Assembly: GCA_021812705.1 (NCBI GenBank)
Contig: JAKAMT010000007.1
Location: forward strand, 1-43,618
From: Bacteroidota bacterium
Lineage (GTDB): Bacteria > Bacteroidota > Ignavibacteria > Ignavibacteriales > Melioribacteraceae
Direction of reading: 5' to 3'
Length of the DNA: 43,618 bases
Under the pieces are notes generated by a model. The model was not told where the DNA came from. It did not search any database and saw nothing but the letters and a program-made list of their open reading frames with translations. The translations under genes and the position numbers were made by a program. This document shows, in pieces, positions 1 to 7,097 of the stretch (its first letter is position 1; each line of letters begins with the position of its first letter).

Positions 1-108
1 TTTGTGTTTCCTGTTATGCTGAGAAATGCGCTGTTCAAGATTTGAGGTACAGCCAATATAATGACGGTTTTTATCGGATTGGAGTATGTAAACAAAGTAA
101 TCCTGCAT
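1..108 (-). CDS. GIY-YIG nuclease ORF, second copy, 5' part only
   Basis: This is the start of a second copy of the ORF at 169-450. The ATG is at 108 and the 36 codons inside the window encode the same residues as the intact copy, with a single synonymous change in the third codon. It contains the GIY-YIG core (FVYIL and YIGCT) and the putative catalytic Arg27. The gene continues beyond the left edge, so its C-terminus and whether it also reads into a tRNA copy cannot be seen. The terminator hairpin at 117-138 lies immediately upstream, as in the other copy. Confidence 0.75.
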   Translation of the reverse strand, partial: MQDYFVYILQSDKNRHYIGCTSNLEQRISQHNRKHK

Positions 109-116
109 AAATAAAA

Positions 117-138
117 AACCCCAAATTTCTTTGGGGTT
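117..138 (-). terminator. Rho-independent terminator, left repeat copy
   Basis: A perfect 9-bp stem (AACCCCAAA with TTTGGGGTT) with a 4-nt loop is followed on the minus strand by a T-rich run at 109-116. It is the copy of the hairpin at 459-480 and lies downstream of the altered tRNA-Val copy and directly in front of the second GIY-YIG start codon at 108. Confidence 0.7.
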
Positions 139-148
139 ATTTAATTGT

Positions 149-215
149 GGGGGCTGAAGGATTCGAACCTACGACCCCTCCGACTTCGTCGGAGTGCTCT
201 GAACCAACTGAGCTA
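149..215 (-). pseudogene. Altered tRNA-Val copy with exchanged anticodon arm
   Basis: This copy matches tRNA-Val (490-564) from tRNA position 8 to the 3' end and lacks exactly the seven bases of the 5' acceptor strand. Its 17-nt anticodon arm is replaced by CTCCGACGAAGTCGGAG, a perfect hairpin unrelated to the original but of identical length. Read formally, the loop would present GAA, but position 33 is C rather than U and no acceptor stem can form, so it is not a working tRNA. D arm, variable region and T arm are unchanged, including a T-T mismatch in the T stem shared with the intact gene. The 5' half is also translated as the tail of the GIY-YIG ORF. Confidence 0.8.
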
Positions 216-450
216 GATATTCTTTTGCTTTTAACCAATTCTTCAAACTTTTCAAATACTTTTCTAATTTCATTGCAGAATTTTTATCCACTGTTTTGTA
301 TGAAATCAAAACAGACCATGTTTCGGTTGTACCGGTAAATCCTTTGTGTTTCCTGTTATGCTGAGAAATGCGCTGTTCAAGATTTGAGGTACAGCCAATA
401 TAATGACGGTTTTTATCGGATTGGAGTATGTAAACAAAGTAGTCCTGCAT
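169..450 (-). CDS. Small GIY-YIG nuclease-like protein with tRNA-encoded tail
   Basis: This 93-residue ORF belongs to the single-domain GIY-YIG (UvrC/homing nuclease-like) group. FVYIL is at residues 5-9, YIGCT at 17-21, the probable catalytic Arg is R27 (LEQR) and a candidate metal-binding Glu is E63. The family is about 80-100 residues long, so the domain is complete. Residues 79-93 (LAQLVQ...SEGS) are translated from the 5'-truncated tRNA-Val copy, including its hairpin, so the natural C-terminus has been replaced. The ATG follows only a few bases after a terminator stem-loop; the only purine-rich sequence upstream is the GGGG inside that stem, so translation is probably weak. Its position inside a tRNA duplication suggests a selfish element, but no target has been shown. 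The fold assignment is solid and the function is inferred. Confidence 0.85.
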   Translation of the reverse strand: MQDYFVYILQSDKNRHYIGCTSNLEQRISQHNRKHKGFTGTTETWSVLISYKTVDKNSAMKLEKYLKSLKNWLKAKEYLAQLVQSTPTKSEGS

Positions 451-458
451 AAATAAAA

Positions 459-480
459 AACCCCAAATTTCTTTGGGGTT
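459..480 (-). terminator. Rho-independent terminator after tRNA-Val
   Basis: A perfect 9-bp stem (AACCCCAAA/TTTGGGGTT, loop of four) is followed on the minus strand by a T run at 451-458. It ends tRNA-Val transcription about 10 nt after the tRNA. The T run reaches the GIY-YIG start codon at 450, so the ORF can only be transcribed by read-through or from an internal promoter that I did not find. Confidence 0.8.
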
Positions 481-489
481 ATTTAATTG

Positions 490-564
490 TGGGGGCTGAA
501 GGATTCGAACCTACGACCCTCTGCTTGTAAGGCAGATGCTCTGAACCAACTGAGCTAAGCCCCC
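490..564 (-). tRNA. tRNA-Val (anticodon UAC)
   Basis: The minus strand folds as a complete cloverleaf. Seven-base acceptor strands GGGGGCT and AGCCCCC pair, the D arm is intact, and the anticodon arm is TCTGC-CTTACAA-GGCAG with U33 and anticodon UAC. The T loop is TTCGAAT and the discriminator is A at 490. The T stem (GTAGG with CCTTC) has one T-T mismatch, which is also present in the altered copy at 149-215. CCA is not encoded. It lies about 96 bases downstream of tRNA-Gly on the same strand, with its own promoter-like sequence between them. Confidence 0.93.
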
Positions 565-605
565 GTTAAGGGTAAATCAAAAAGAACTTCAAAATTTGCG
601 CATCA

Positions 606-634
606 ATTATAGAACATTTATGCGTGAGAAACAA
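606..634 (-). promoter_or_regulatory. Sigma70-like promoter for tRNA-Val
   Basis: On the minus strand TTGTTT (634-629) and TATAAT (611-606) are separated by exactly 17 bases, about 35 bases before the tRNA-Val 5' end at 564. The match and its position make it a reasonable promoter, but it is called from sequence alone and the region is AT-rich. Confidence 0.45.
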
Positions 635-660
635 TACATAAGAAAAATATTTTATAAGAG

Positions 661-733
661 AGCGGGTGACGGGACTCGAACCCGCGACTTTCAGCTTGGG
701 AAGCTAACACTCTACCAACTGAGTTACACCCGC
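661..733 (-). tRNA. tRNA-Gly (anticodon CCC)
   Basis: The minus strand gives a full cloverleaf: acceptor GCGGGTG with CACCCGC, anticodon arm TTAGC-TTCCCAA-GCTGA with anticodon CCC, T loop TTCGAGT, and U as discriminator, as is usual for bacterial tRNA-Gly. The anticodon arm resembles that of E. coli tRNA-Gly(CCC). No CCA is encoded. A 3'-truncated copy with an altered anticodon arm lies 12 bases upstream at 746-807. Confidence 0.93.
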
Positions 734-745
734 ATATTTTTTTAA

Positions 746-807
746 GAACCCGCGACTTTCATCCCGCCCTTGGCGGGATAACACTCTACCAACTGAGTTA
801 CACCCGC
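746..807 (-). pseudogene. Altered partial tRNA-Gly copy with hairpin in anticodon arm
   Basis: The copy matches tRNA-Gly from its 5' end to the middle of the T loop, then stops, so the 3' T strand and acceptor strand are missing. The 17-nt anticodon arm is replaced by a 23-nt one containing ATCCCGCCAAGGGCGGGAT, an 8-bp perfect stem with a 3-nt loop. D arm and variable region are identical to the intact gene. The offset to the intact gene is 68 bases before and 74 after the hairpin. It cannot make a tRNA. No nuclease ORF accompanies this copy. Confidence 0.8.
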
Positions 808-869
808 ATTTTAATAAATAAATCTTCTGAGTAAAATTATATCTGCCGTTCGACTTTATCAAGAATTAT

Positions 870-1004
870 TTACTCTGTAATTATTAATGATATCTTTTCG
901 CTGTCATCCGGAAAATCTTTCTGAATCTGCATCGCTAACCTGAGAGCATTATAGACCCTCTCTGTCCCGTATGGTGGGTCATTTAAAAGTAAAAGATGTT
1001 TCAC
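870..1004 (-). pseudogene. Truncated DsrE/TusD-like protein (N-terminal relic)
   Basis: A GTG-started frame of 44 codons follows a strong AGGAGG site on the minus strand. It begins VKHLLLLNDPPYGTERVYNA and continues LRLAMQIQ, which is the usual N-terminus of DsrE/DsrF-like sulfur-relay family proteins (first strand, glycine loop and first helix). The family is normally about 110-120 residues, and this frame stops after the second strand region, so it is probably a remnant. The good ribosome site suggests recent truncation, or that a short product is still made. Family assignment rests on the N-terminal pattern only. Confidence 0.5.
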
Positions 1005-1228
1005 AAATCCTCCTTTTTTAGAAATATTTAAAAATCAGCTTATAAATAAAGAAAAGATTAGCAAAAGTTTATCAATGGTAATTACTGGGTATTGTGGATG
1101 AATGATCTGAATCACGTTTAATATTAAGATTGCGTTAAATGAGTGATTTTTATTGCATCGAGCATAAAAAAAATCTATTTTCAATTTAGGATGAGCATTA
1201 TATTCATTCAGAAAAGAAGTCATAGACC

Positions 1229-1711
1229 ATGGATAATGGGCAAACATTTTTAGTTTTGGGTGCGATGGTTCTCCTTGCTTTTCTTATTCTCAATGTAAAC
1301 CGCACTATTCTTGGCACTACGGATAATTCTCTGCAGGCGCAAGCCATAACCTCTTCAAATAGTGCTGGGCAACAGATAATGGATTTGATTAAATCCAAAT
1401 CATTCGACGAAAGCACTGTGAACGCAGTTGTTACCGATATCAATAATTTTACTGCGCCTAATTTATTGGGCCATGAGTCAGGCGAGACTATTAATACATT
1501 CGATGATGTCGATGATTTCAATCAATACAGCTGTACGGTATCAACTCCGCGCATGGGTAATGTAGCAATCAAAGCAACAGTCGGATATGTTAATCCTGGT
1601 TCCCCTGATATATTGGTCGCCTCAAAAACCAGAATGAAAAAGATTGAGGTTAAAGCCATGGCCCGTTTCCTGCCCGACACTCTAAGAATCTATTATTATG
1701 CGAGTTATTGA
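1229..1711 (+). CDS. Pilin-like membrane-anchored protein 1
   Basis: This 160-residue protein has one N-terminal hydrophobic helix (about residues 6-24, FLVLGAMVLLAFLILNVN), then a polar, probably exported domain without cysteines. An in-frame TAG directly precedes the ATG, which fixes the start. The short N-terminus followed by a long helix resembles type IV pilin-like or PilX/PilV-like minor subunits, but the classical prepilin cleavage site (Gly-Phe with Glu at +5) is absent, so this is an analogy. It is the first of three closely spaced genes of similar architecture (10 bases to the next) that probably form one operon and act together at the cell surface. No family is recognised with confidence. 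Confidence 0.65.
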   Translation: MDNGQTFLVLGAMVLLAFLILNVNRTILGTTDNSLQAQAITSSNSAGQQIMDLIKSKSFDESTVNAVVTDINNFTAPNLLGHESGETINTFDDVDDFNQYSCTVSTPRMGNVAIKATVGYVNPGSPDILVASKTRMKKIEVKAMARFLPDTLRIYYYASY

Positions 1712-1720
1712 GTTAATTAT

Positions 1721-2248
1721 ATGGGCTCTATAAATTTAACAGGATCATTCATCATCGGCGGTATAGTATTGCTCACTCTTCTTTTTGTACAATCCAACAT
1801 AAAAGATTTTCAAAGATCACAGATAATTAATGAATTCACCGAATCAAGTATGGTCAGTATGTCGAATGTAGTTGATTATGATTTTAATAAAATAGGCTAC
1901 CGTGTTACAACTAATCCCAAAATATCTTCTATTAATGGTTCATCAATCTCTTTTTTGTCCGATCTGAATAATAATGGAACTGTTGACAGCGTGAAGTATT
2001 TTATCAGGACTCTTTCCGGCAAACAATATTTAGTTAGAAGAACATTTGAGAATTCTGCATCAGAATATCAGATGGCGATTAGCAATTTCTTAATTCAAGG
2101 GTATGATTCACTGAATAGTGCCACTTTTACTGTCGCGAATATTAAAAGCGTTGACGTGAAAATTGTAATTGATAACAACGCCTTCAGGAGTGATACTACC
2201 AGCAATTTCGGATCGTACTATCAGAGAAGATATTTTATTCATAATTAA
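1721..2248 (+). CDS. Pilin-like membrane-anchored protein 2
   Basis: This 175-residue protein has an N-terminal membrane helix at about residues 8-25 (SFIIGGIVLLTLLFVQSN), followed by a coil-forming stretch and a polar domain rich in Ser, Asn and Asp. It has the same architecture as its neighbours, starting 10 bases after the previous gene and 11 before the next. The phrase DLNNNGTVDSVKYFIR resembles a beta-hairpin seen in minor pilin-like proteins but is not diagnostic. No prepilin peptidase motif is visible. Its likely role is as a component of an envelope-anchored assembly with the two adjacent products. Confidence 0.65.
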   Translation: MGSINLTGSFIIGGIVLLTLLFVQSNIKDFQRSQIINEFTESSMVSMSNVVDYDFNKIGYRVTTNPKISSINGSSISFLSDLNNNGTVDSVKYFIRTLSGKQYLVRRTFENSASEYQMAISNFLIQGYDSLNSATFTVANIKSVDVKIVIDNNAFRSDTTSNFGSYYQRRYFIHN

Positions 2249-2259
2249 AAGTTGAATTC

Positions 2260-3381
2260 ATGGGAAGAATGCTTCTGTTTTTGGTATTGGGAGTGAGCGG
2301 TTTATTCACTCTGGCAACTCTGAATATAAATTACAGCAGTGTCCGTCTTACGAACACCTCACTTGAAAAATTTGAGAGGACTCAGGCAGCAAATTTAGCT
2401 TCAAGCGGAATTAATCTGGCAATTTCTAAATTGAATCTGGATACAACATGGGCTGGAATTAACGGGCAGCAGTTCGGACCGGGTTCTTTAACTCTCACTG
2501 TTGCGACCACAACAAGTCAGTATCCGGGCGGGCCGAACATGGGATTAACCAGTATGAGACTCATTTCAAGCACCGGCACAGTAAATAATCAGTCCGTCAC
2601 TATCAGTTCCGTTTTTCGATTAACAACTAATCCAACAGCACCTCCATTCTTGCAATACGCAATGGCGTCCGGAAATGATCTCCAGCTTCAGGGAAGCATA
2701 GATGTCCGTGATGACAATAATACTAACTGGAATGCGAATATTCATTCGAATAATAATCTTCAAACTACAGGTAACGCTTATTCAGTAAGGGGATTTGGTA
2801 CTTATTCCGATCAGCTTGAATCTTCAAAAAATAATTTTTCTCCAAATCAGAATCCGAATTCTTTGCCGGTTAATTATAAGATTCCGCCTATAACGATCCC
2901 GGTCTTCAATCCGACCGATTATCTCAGTATTGCAACAAATATTTCAAACGGTGATCTGACAGTGACCGGCCCGATGGTATTAGGGTCTAAGAGCAATCCG
3001 GTTATCTACTATGTGAACGGCAATCTAAATTTCAGAGGATCAACTACCGGTTATGGGATATTTATTGTAACCGGGAACATTAATTTTAATGGAAATGTTA
3101 CAGTTAATTCTCAGGATCCCACGGCAAGCAATATAGGATTCTATGCCGGGGGCAACATACAAGCGAGCGGGAATATAAATTTAGCGGGGCAGATGTATGC
3201 GTCGCAAAATATTCAGGCAAGCGGAAATTTTACTCTGATCGGTTCCATGACAGCGCGAAATAATATCCAGCTTTCAGGAAATCCTACGATCAGATATAGA
3301 CCGGCTAATTCATCCTTGACAAAACAATTCTGGCCTACTGCTACAAATCTGAGACCTGCTGTTATCTCCTATTATGAGTGA
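2260..3381 (+). CDS. PilX-like N-terminus with beta-helix-type repeat domain
   Basis: This 373-residue protein starts with a membrane helix at about 4-22 (MLLFLVLGVSGLFTLATLNI) and an amphipathic helix containing ANLASSGINLAISKL, as in PilX N-terminal proteins. From about residue 225 to 340 it has imperfect repeats of the type GNINFNGNVTV, GNIQASGNINLAG, QNIQASGNFTL and NNIQLSGNPTI. These would stack as a right-handed beta-helix or bactofilin-like solenoid. It closes the three-gene cassette and is the largest product, perhaps the exposed part of the assembly. No peptidase or enzyme motif is visible. The role in a secretion or pilus-like structure is inferred only from architecture. Confidence 0.65.
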   Translation: MGRMLLFLVLGVSGLFTLATLNINYSSVRLTNTSLEKFERTQAANLASSGINLAISKLNLDTTWAGINGQQFGPGSLTLTVATTTSQYPGGPNMGLTSMRLISSTGTVNNQSVTISSVFRLTTNPTAPPFLQYAMASGNDLQLQGSIDVRDDNNTNWNANIHSNNNLQTTGNAYSVRGFGTYSDQLESSKNNFSPNQNPNSLPVNYKIPPITIPVFNPTDYLSIATNISNGDLTVTGPMVLGSKSNPVIYYVNGNLNFRGSTTGYGIFIVTGNINFNGNVTVNSQDPTASNIGFYAGGNIQASGNINLAGQMYASQNIQASGNFTLIGSMTARNNIQLSGNPTIRYRPANSSLTKQFWPTATNLRPAVISYYE

Positions 3382-3721
3382 ACAACCGTTTTACTTTCCA
3401 ACTGCTCACTCTGGAAAATTTACAACTTCTGCATATTCTTGCGGACTCATCAGAAGCGCTCAGAAATTTTAACGTTAAATTATTCTTCCTCTACACTATT
3501 TTTTAATTGTTCATCATCACAACCCCGGCCATAACATTTTGAACTGACTAAATTGTATGATAACTTATAAACGTTTAATTTATTTAAGAAAGAATAATGT
3601 GAAGAACGCTTTATCTCCTGCAACTTTTGGAGCAAATAAAATAATTGCTGAATATATTCCATCTCACAATTAATAAGATGCTGCAGATCAAATTTTTATA
3701 AAACAAATGAAAAGGAGAAAA
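3382..3721. other. Intergenic stretch, no recognised feature
   Basis: About 340 AT-rich bases separate the pilin-like cassette from the next gene. A 60-codon minus-strand frame at 3480-3662 has no ribosome site and no recognisable family. Short inverted segments near 3376 and 3408 (GAGTGA/TCACTC) are too far apart and lack a T run, so I do not call a terminator. Confidence 0.5.
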
Positions 3722-4207
3722 ATGAAAAAGTTAAGAATATTCCAATTTATTTTTGTAATGATATCATTATGCAGCACTTTGAGCGCCCAGGGAAAACCTG
3801 TTCAGCTTGCGTTATTCAATCCCATTCAGCTCTTCAGCGAGAACACTTCTATCACCGGTTTGAGACTCAGCCTTATCTATGGAAAGAATACAAGCGTAAC
3901 AGGATTGGACTGGGGATTAGTGAGTCACACTACATCTGGTACCTCAACCGGCGTACAATTCGGATTTCTCGGCATAAATGAAGCAGACTTCATCGGCTGG
4001 CAGGATACCGGCATAAATATAAATCACGGCAGCTTCGAGGGACTTCAATTGGGTCTTGTTAATTATGCCGGCGCTGTAAATGGCGTTCAGATTGGATTTG
4101 TCAATTATGCCGCGAATATGAAAAAGGGGCTGCAAATTGGAATTGTGAACATTATTAAGCAGGGTGGCCAGTTCCCGTTTTTCCCGATTGTCAATTGGGC
4201 GCTGTAG
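3722..4207 (+). CDS. Exported small surface repeat protein (LA_2272-like)
   Basis: I prefer the ATG at 3722 (161 residues) over the in-frame ATG at 3707 because AAGGAG lies right before it and because it gives a normal signal peptide (MKKLRIFQFIFVMISLCSTLSAQG, probable cleavage after SAQ). The mature part consists of short glycine-hydrophobic repeats (GLRLSLIYG, GLQLGLVNYAG, GVQIGFVNYA, GLQIGIVNII) and ends GGQFPFFPIVNWAL. This repeat style and ending match the family annotated as LA_2272-type surface repeat proteins in spirochaetes and Bacteroidota, probably a small beta-barrel or beta-solenoid. Its function is unknown. It stands alone. Confidence 0.75.
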   Translation: MKKLRIFQFIFVMISLCSTLSAQGKPVQLALFNPIQLFSENTSITGLRLSLIYGKNTSVTGLDWGLVSHTTSGTSTGVQFGFLGINEADFIGWQDTGININHGSFEGLQLGLVNYAGAVNGVQIGFVNYAANMKKGLQIGIVNIIKQGGQFPFFPIVNWAL

Positions 4208-4618
4208 AAGCAGTGAATAGTCAATAGTGAAGAGTGAATAGTTCGTAGGGAATACGGTGATTTAGACGCGAGGCTCGCTCAGTGAGGCTTGAAGAGAACA
4301 AATATTTTGTTCCATCATGGAGCGAAGTAACCAATTCAACCTTTCAATAAGCCATATACAACTGTTGAACTGTTGTGCGGGTGTAATAGACAGTTGTTTA
4401 ACTGTTGAATAGATGAAATTTCATTAAAGCGGATACAAAACAAAGTGACCAATTCAACAAGCATTTATTTTTGCTAAGCTGTTCAACAGTTCAACGCTTC
4501 AACAATTTAAAATTCACCATCCACGATTCACAATTCACCATCCACGATTCACAATTCACTCTCAAATTTATTATTTTTGTGGAGTTGACTGATTTATTTG
4601 ATTCTGTGGAGATGAATA
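4208..4618. other. Intergenic stretch with low-complexity repeats
   Basis: About 410 bases without a gene contain many degenerate copies of short words such as GTTCAAC, AACTGTTG and AATTCAC, including AACTGTTGAA-type near-palindromes around 4360-4410 and 4480-4500. A 21-bp direct repeat sits at 4511-4552. The stretch looks like neutral microrepeat expansion. The promoter for the SulP/Hyf-like operon probably lies near its right end, but I cannot point to a convincing one. Confidence 0.5.
4511..4552. repeat. 21-bp direct repeat, two full units
   Basis: Two perfect head-to-tail copies of a 21-base unit beginning AATTCACCATCCACG occupy 4511-4531 and 4532-4552, and the next eight bases start a third. 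There are no spacers, so it is a minisatellite rather than a CRISPR. Confidence 0.85.
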
Positions 4619-6337
4619 ATGAATGTTTTAAAACCCAAAATTTTAACAACTCTTAAAAACTACAACAAAGAACAATTCATAAAAGATGCTACTGCTGGTG
4701 TTATAGTAGGAATTGTTGCTCTCCCGCTAGCTATCGCATTTGGTATTGCCAGCGGTGTTACTCCAGAAAAAGGAATTATCACTGCAATTATCGCGGGTTT
4801 TATAATTTCCGCTTTTGGAGGAAGCCGCGTGCAGATCGGCGGACCAACCGGCGCATTCATTATTATTGTTTATGGGATTGTCCAGAATTACGGTACAACA
4901 GGTCTTGCAATTGCAACAATAATGGCAGGGATTATTTTAGTCATAATGGGCCTTGTAAAATTCGGGTCACTCATTAAATTTATTCCTTACCCGGTTGTTG
5001 TAGGATTTACAAGCGGCATCGCACTTTTAATCTTTTCAACACAGATAAAGGATTTTTTAGGGCTCCAGATTCAAAAAGTACCATCCGAATTTCATGAAAA
5101 GTGGATTGCTTACTTCGAGGCGTTCCCGACAATAAATTATTATGTGTTCGGAATAGCTCTCCTTGCTATATTCATTATGATCTTCTGGCCTAAAATTACT
5201 CACAGAATACCCGGTTCTTTAGTTGCGATAATTATTACTACAATTCTTGTGATTGTTATGAAACTTCCGGTTGATACTATCGGAAGCAGATTCGGAGAGA
5301 TCCCATCTAATCTTCCCGCGCCGAGTACTTTCACTATAAATTTAACAGTTATAAAAGGCCTCATTGGTCCTGCAACTGTTATCGCGCTGCTTGCTGCTAT
5401 AGAATCTCTTCTTTCGGCTGTTGTTGCCGACGGTATGATTGGAGGCAAGCACAGAAGCAATATGGAACTGATTGCTCAGGGTCTGGCAAATATTGTTACT
5501 CCTATTTTCGGCGGAATTCCGGCAACGGGAGCAATTGCAAGAACTGCAACTAATATTAAAAATGGCGGAAGAACTCCGGTTGCAGGAATAATCCATGCTT
5601 TAACTCTGCTGCTTATAATGCTCTTCTTCGGCAGCTACGCAAAACTCATCCCGATGGCTACTTTGGCCGCTATTCTTGTAATTGTCGCGTACAATATGAG
5701 CGAATGGCATTCATTCAAATCGCTTTTAAAAAGTCCTAAGAGTGATGTTGCGGTTTTATTAACCACATTCTTTCTAACTGTGCTATTCGATTTGACGATC
5801 GCAATTGAAATCGGTATGGTCCTGGCAGTGCTGTTATTTATGAAACGTATGGCTGAAGTTTCAAACGTAAGTGTGATTACCAGAGAACTTGAAGATGAAG
5901 ATGAGATCCCCGATCCTAATGCGATTGATAAAAAGCAGATTCCGGTTGGCGTCGAAGTATTCGAAATTAACGGTCCCTTCTTTTTTGGCGCCGCTAAGAA
6001 GTTCAAAGACGAGATGTTGGATATTGAAGATCCGCCGAAAGTTAGAATTATCCGTATGAGAAATGTGCCGGCTGTTGACGCTACCGGACTTCAGACTTTG
6101 AAAGATTTTTATAACGATGCTAAAAAACAAAAAATTCATATGATTCTCTCGGGCGTTCATACACAGCCGCTCTTCGCGATGACTCAGGCCGGACTTTTCG
6201 ACTTATACGGGGAGGAGAATATATTCGGTAATATCGATGACGCGCTCGATCATGCCAGGCAGCTGCTCGGTCTGCCAAAATTGGGAAGACCCAAAGATTT
6301 TGTTGCTACGGTGAAGAGAGAGATGAAAAATGATTAA
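4619..6337 (+). CDS. SulP family anion transporter with STAS domain
   Basis: This 572-residue protein is a full-length SulP (SLC26-like) inner-membrane transporter for sulfate, bicarbonate or a related anion. The signature appears early ([20 protein letters not shown], about 27-46), followed by GGPTGAF and about a dozen hydrophobic helices up to residue 415. A cytoplasmic STAS domain at about 440-555 contains the conserved [14 protein letters not shown] sits about 10 bases before the ATG. It starts the gene block that leads into the EIIA-like and hyf-like genes, so bicarbonate or sulfate entry may be linked to that complex. Substrate cannot be read from sequence. A C-terminal relic of a second copy is found at 14870-14974. 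Confidence 0.92.
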   Translation: MNVLKPKILTTLKNYNKEQFIKDATAGVIVGIVALPLAIAFGIASGVTPEKGIITAIIAGFIISAFGGSRVQIGGPTGAFIIIVYGIVQNYGTTGLAIATIMAGIILVIMGLVKFGSLIKFIPYPVVVGFTSGIALLIFSTQIKDFLGLQIQKVPSEFHEKWIAYFEAFPTINYYVFGIALLAIFIMIFWPKITHRIPGSLVAIIITTILVIVMKLPVDTIGSRFGEIPSNLPAPSTFTINLTVIKGLIGPATVIALLAAIESLLSAVVADGMIGGKHRSNMELIAQGLANIVTPIFGGIPATGAIARTATNIKNGGRTPVAGIIHALTLLLIMLFFGSYAKLIPMATLAAILVIVAYNMSEWHSFKSLLKSPKSDVAVLLTTFFLTVLFDLTIAIEIGMVLAVLLFMKRMAEVSNVSVITRELEDEDEIPDPNAIDKKQIPVGVEVFEINGPFFFGAAKKFKDEMLDIEDPPKVRIIRMRNVPAVDATGLQTLKDFYNDAKKQKIHMILSGVHTQPLFAMTQAGLFDLYGEENIFGNIDDALDHARQLLGLPKLGRPKDFVATVKREMKND

Positions 6338-6410
6338 TTTATATAACTGGATTATTTTTTGTCCCGATATCTGTTGAGGTGCGATTTAAAAAATTAATAA
6401 TTACAATTTA

Positions 6411-7097
6411 TTGAATACTAGAGTGGACCTTAATACAAAAGATATTTCTCTTTTGCTGATGATTCCTGAAAAAGAAGTTCAGCAATTTATAAAACGGAAA
6501 GAGATTCCTTTCCAGTTCCTTCATGATAAAGTAGTGTTCAATAAACAGCAGATTATTGAATGGGCATTGGGGCGCAACTATCCTATCAATATATCCGGCA
6601 ATAATAAACTAAGCGAATATCATATCGATACTGTCAGCCCCCTTCTTGATAAAGATTCGTTTCACTATAACTGTGATTTTAATGAATCTGATTATATTGA
6701 GCAAATGGTTGCACGGATTAATATCGATAAAAATGTAGATAAAGAAATCATTACTCAGTTGCTGAGAAGCAGGGAATCGATGATGAGTACTGCCATCGGA
6801 AACGGAATAAGTCTGCCTCATCCGCGCGTCCCTCTCATGGTTGGTAAGAATAAACCGTTAATAAATTTTTTCTTCCCGGAAAAGCTGCTTGACTTAAAAT
6901 CAATTGACGGCAAGCCGGTTCATACTTTAATTCTTCTTATCTCTCAAACTATTAAACAGCATCTGAGCCTGATCGCGCATCTCAGCTTCCTGCTTTCAAC
7001 GGAAACTTTCCGCTTCGCACTTGGAAACCGGCTTGAGTCAGGAGAAATACTGGATATAATTCAGAAGATTGAAGAGGCTAAAAACAAAGCCCAATGA
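6411..7097 (+). CDS. HTH-PTS EIIA(Ntr/Fru)-type regulatory protein
   Basis: Two domains are visible. Residues about 6-58 resemble an excisionase/MerR-like helix-turn-helix (KDISLLLMIPEKEVQQFIKR ... ALGRNYPI). Residues about 76-222 are a PTS EIIA type-2 domain with the phosphorylatable His137 in GNGISLPHPR and the usual preceding E122. The start is TTG at 6411; GTG at 6423 is an alternative, and neither has a good ribosome site. The stop overlaps the hyfB-like ATG by four bases, so the two are translationally coupled. Without sugar permease genes nearby, this is probably a regulatory EIIA that senses phosphorylation state and controls the transporter or complex rather than taking up sugar. Domain assignment is strong; the partner is inferred. 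Confidence 0.85.
   Translation: MNTRVDLNTKDISLLLMIPEKEVQQFIKRKEIPFQFLHDKVVFNKQQIIEWALGRNYPINISGNNKLSEYHIDTVSPLLDKDSFHYNCDFNESDYIEQMVARINIDKNVDKEIITQLLRSRESMMSTAIGNGISLPHPRVPLMVGKNKPLINFFFPEKLLDLKSIDGKPVHTLILLISQTIKQHLSLIAHLSFLLSTETFRFALGNRLESGEILDIIQKIEEAKNKAQ

Larger units (their letters stand above)
1..557 (-). repeat. 342-bp tandem duplication carrying tRNA-Val and GIY-YIG ORF
   Basis: Positions 1-215 and 343-557 are nearly identical with a constant offset of 342. On the minus strand each unit contains tRNA-Val from its eighth nucleotide to its 3' end, a terminator hairpin and the beginning of a GIY-YIG ORF. The copies differ mainly in the 17 bases of the tRNA anticodon arm, where one has a normal arm and the other an unrelated perfect hairpin of the same length. 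The only other difference I saw in the ORF part is one synonymous base. The left copy is cut by the window edge, so the array may continue. Confidence 0.9.

Noticed and set aside
149-215. Altered tRNA-Val copy read as tRNA-Phe (loop shows GAA)
   Set aside because: It lacks the 5' acceptor strand, has C instead of U at position 33, and keeps the Val body. No functional cloverleaf can form.
147-338. Plus-strand ORF of 63 codons
   Set aside because: It is the reverse strand of the tRNA copy and GIY-YIG ORF, with no ribosome site or family.
1035-1247. 70-codon minus-strand ORF before the pilin-like cassette
   Set aside because: Composition is unlike a real protein, there is no ribosome site, and it overlaps the start of the next gene.
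3480-3662. 60-codon minus-strand ORF
   Set aside because: No ribosome site, no recognisable motif, and it faces intergenic AT-rich DNA. A chance frame is more likely.
4511-4560. Possible CRISPR-like repeats
   Set aside because: The 21-bp units are directly adjacent with no spacers, and no cas genes are near.
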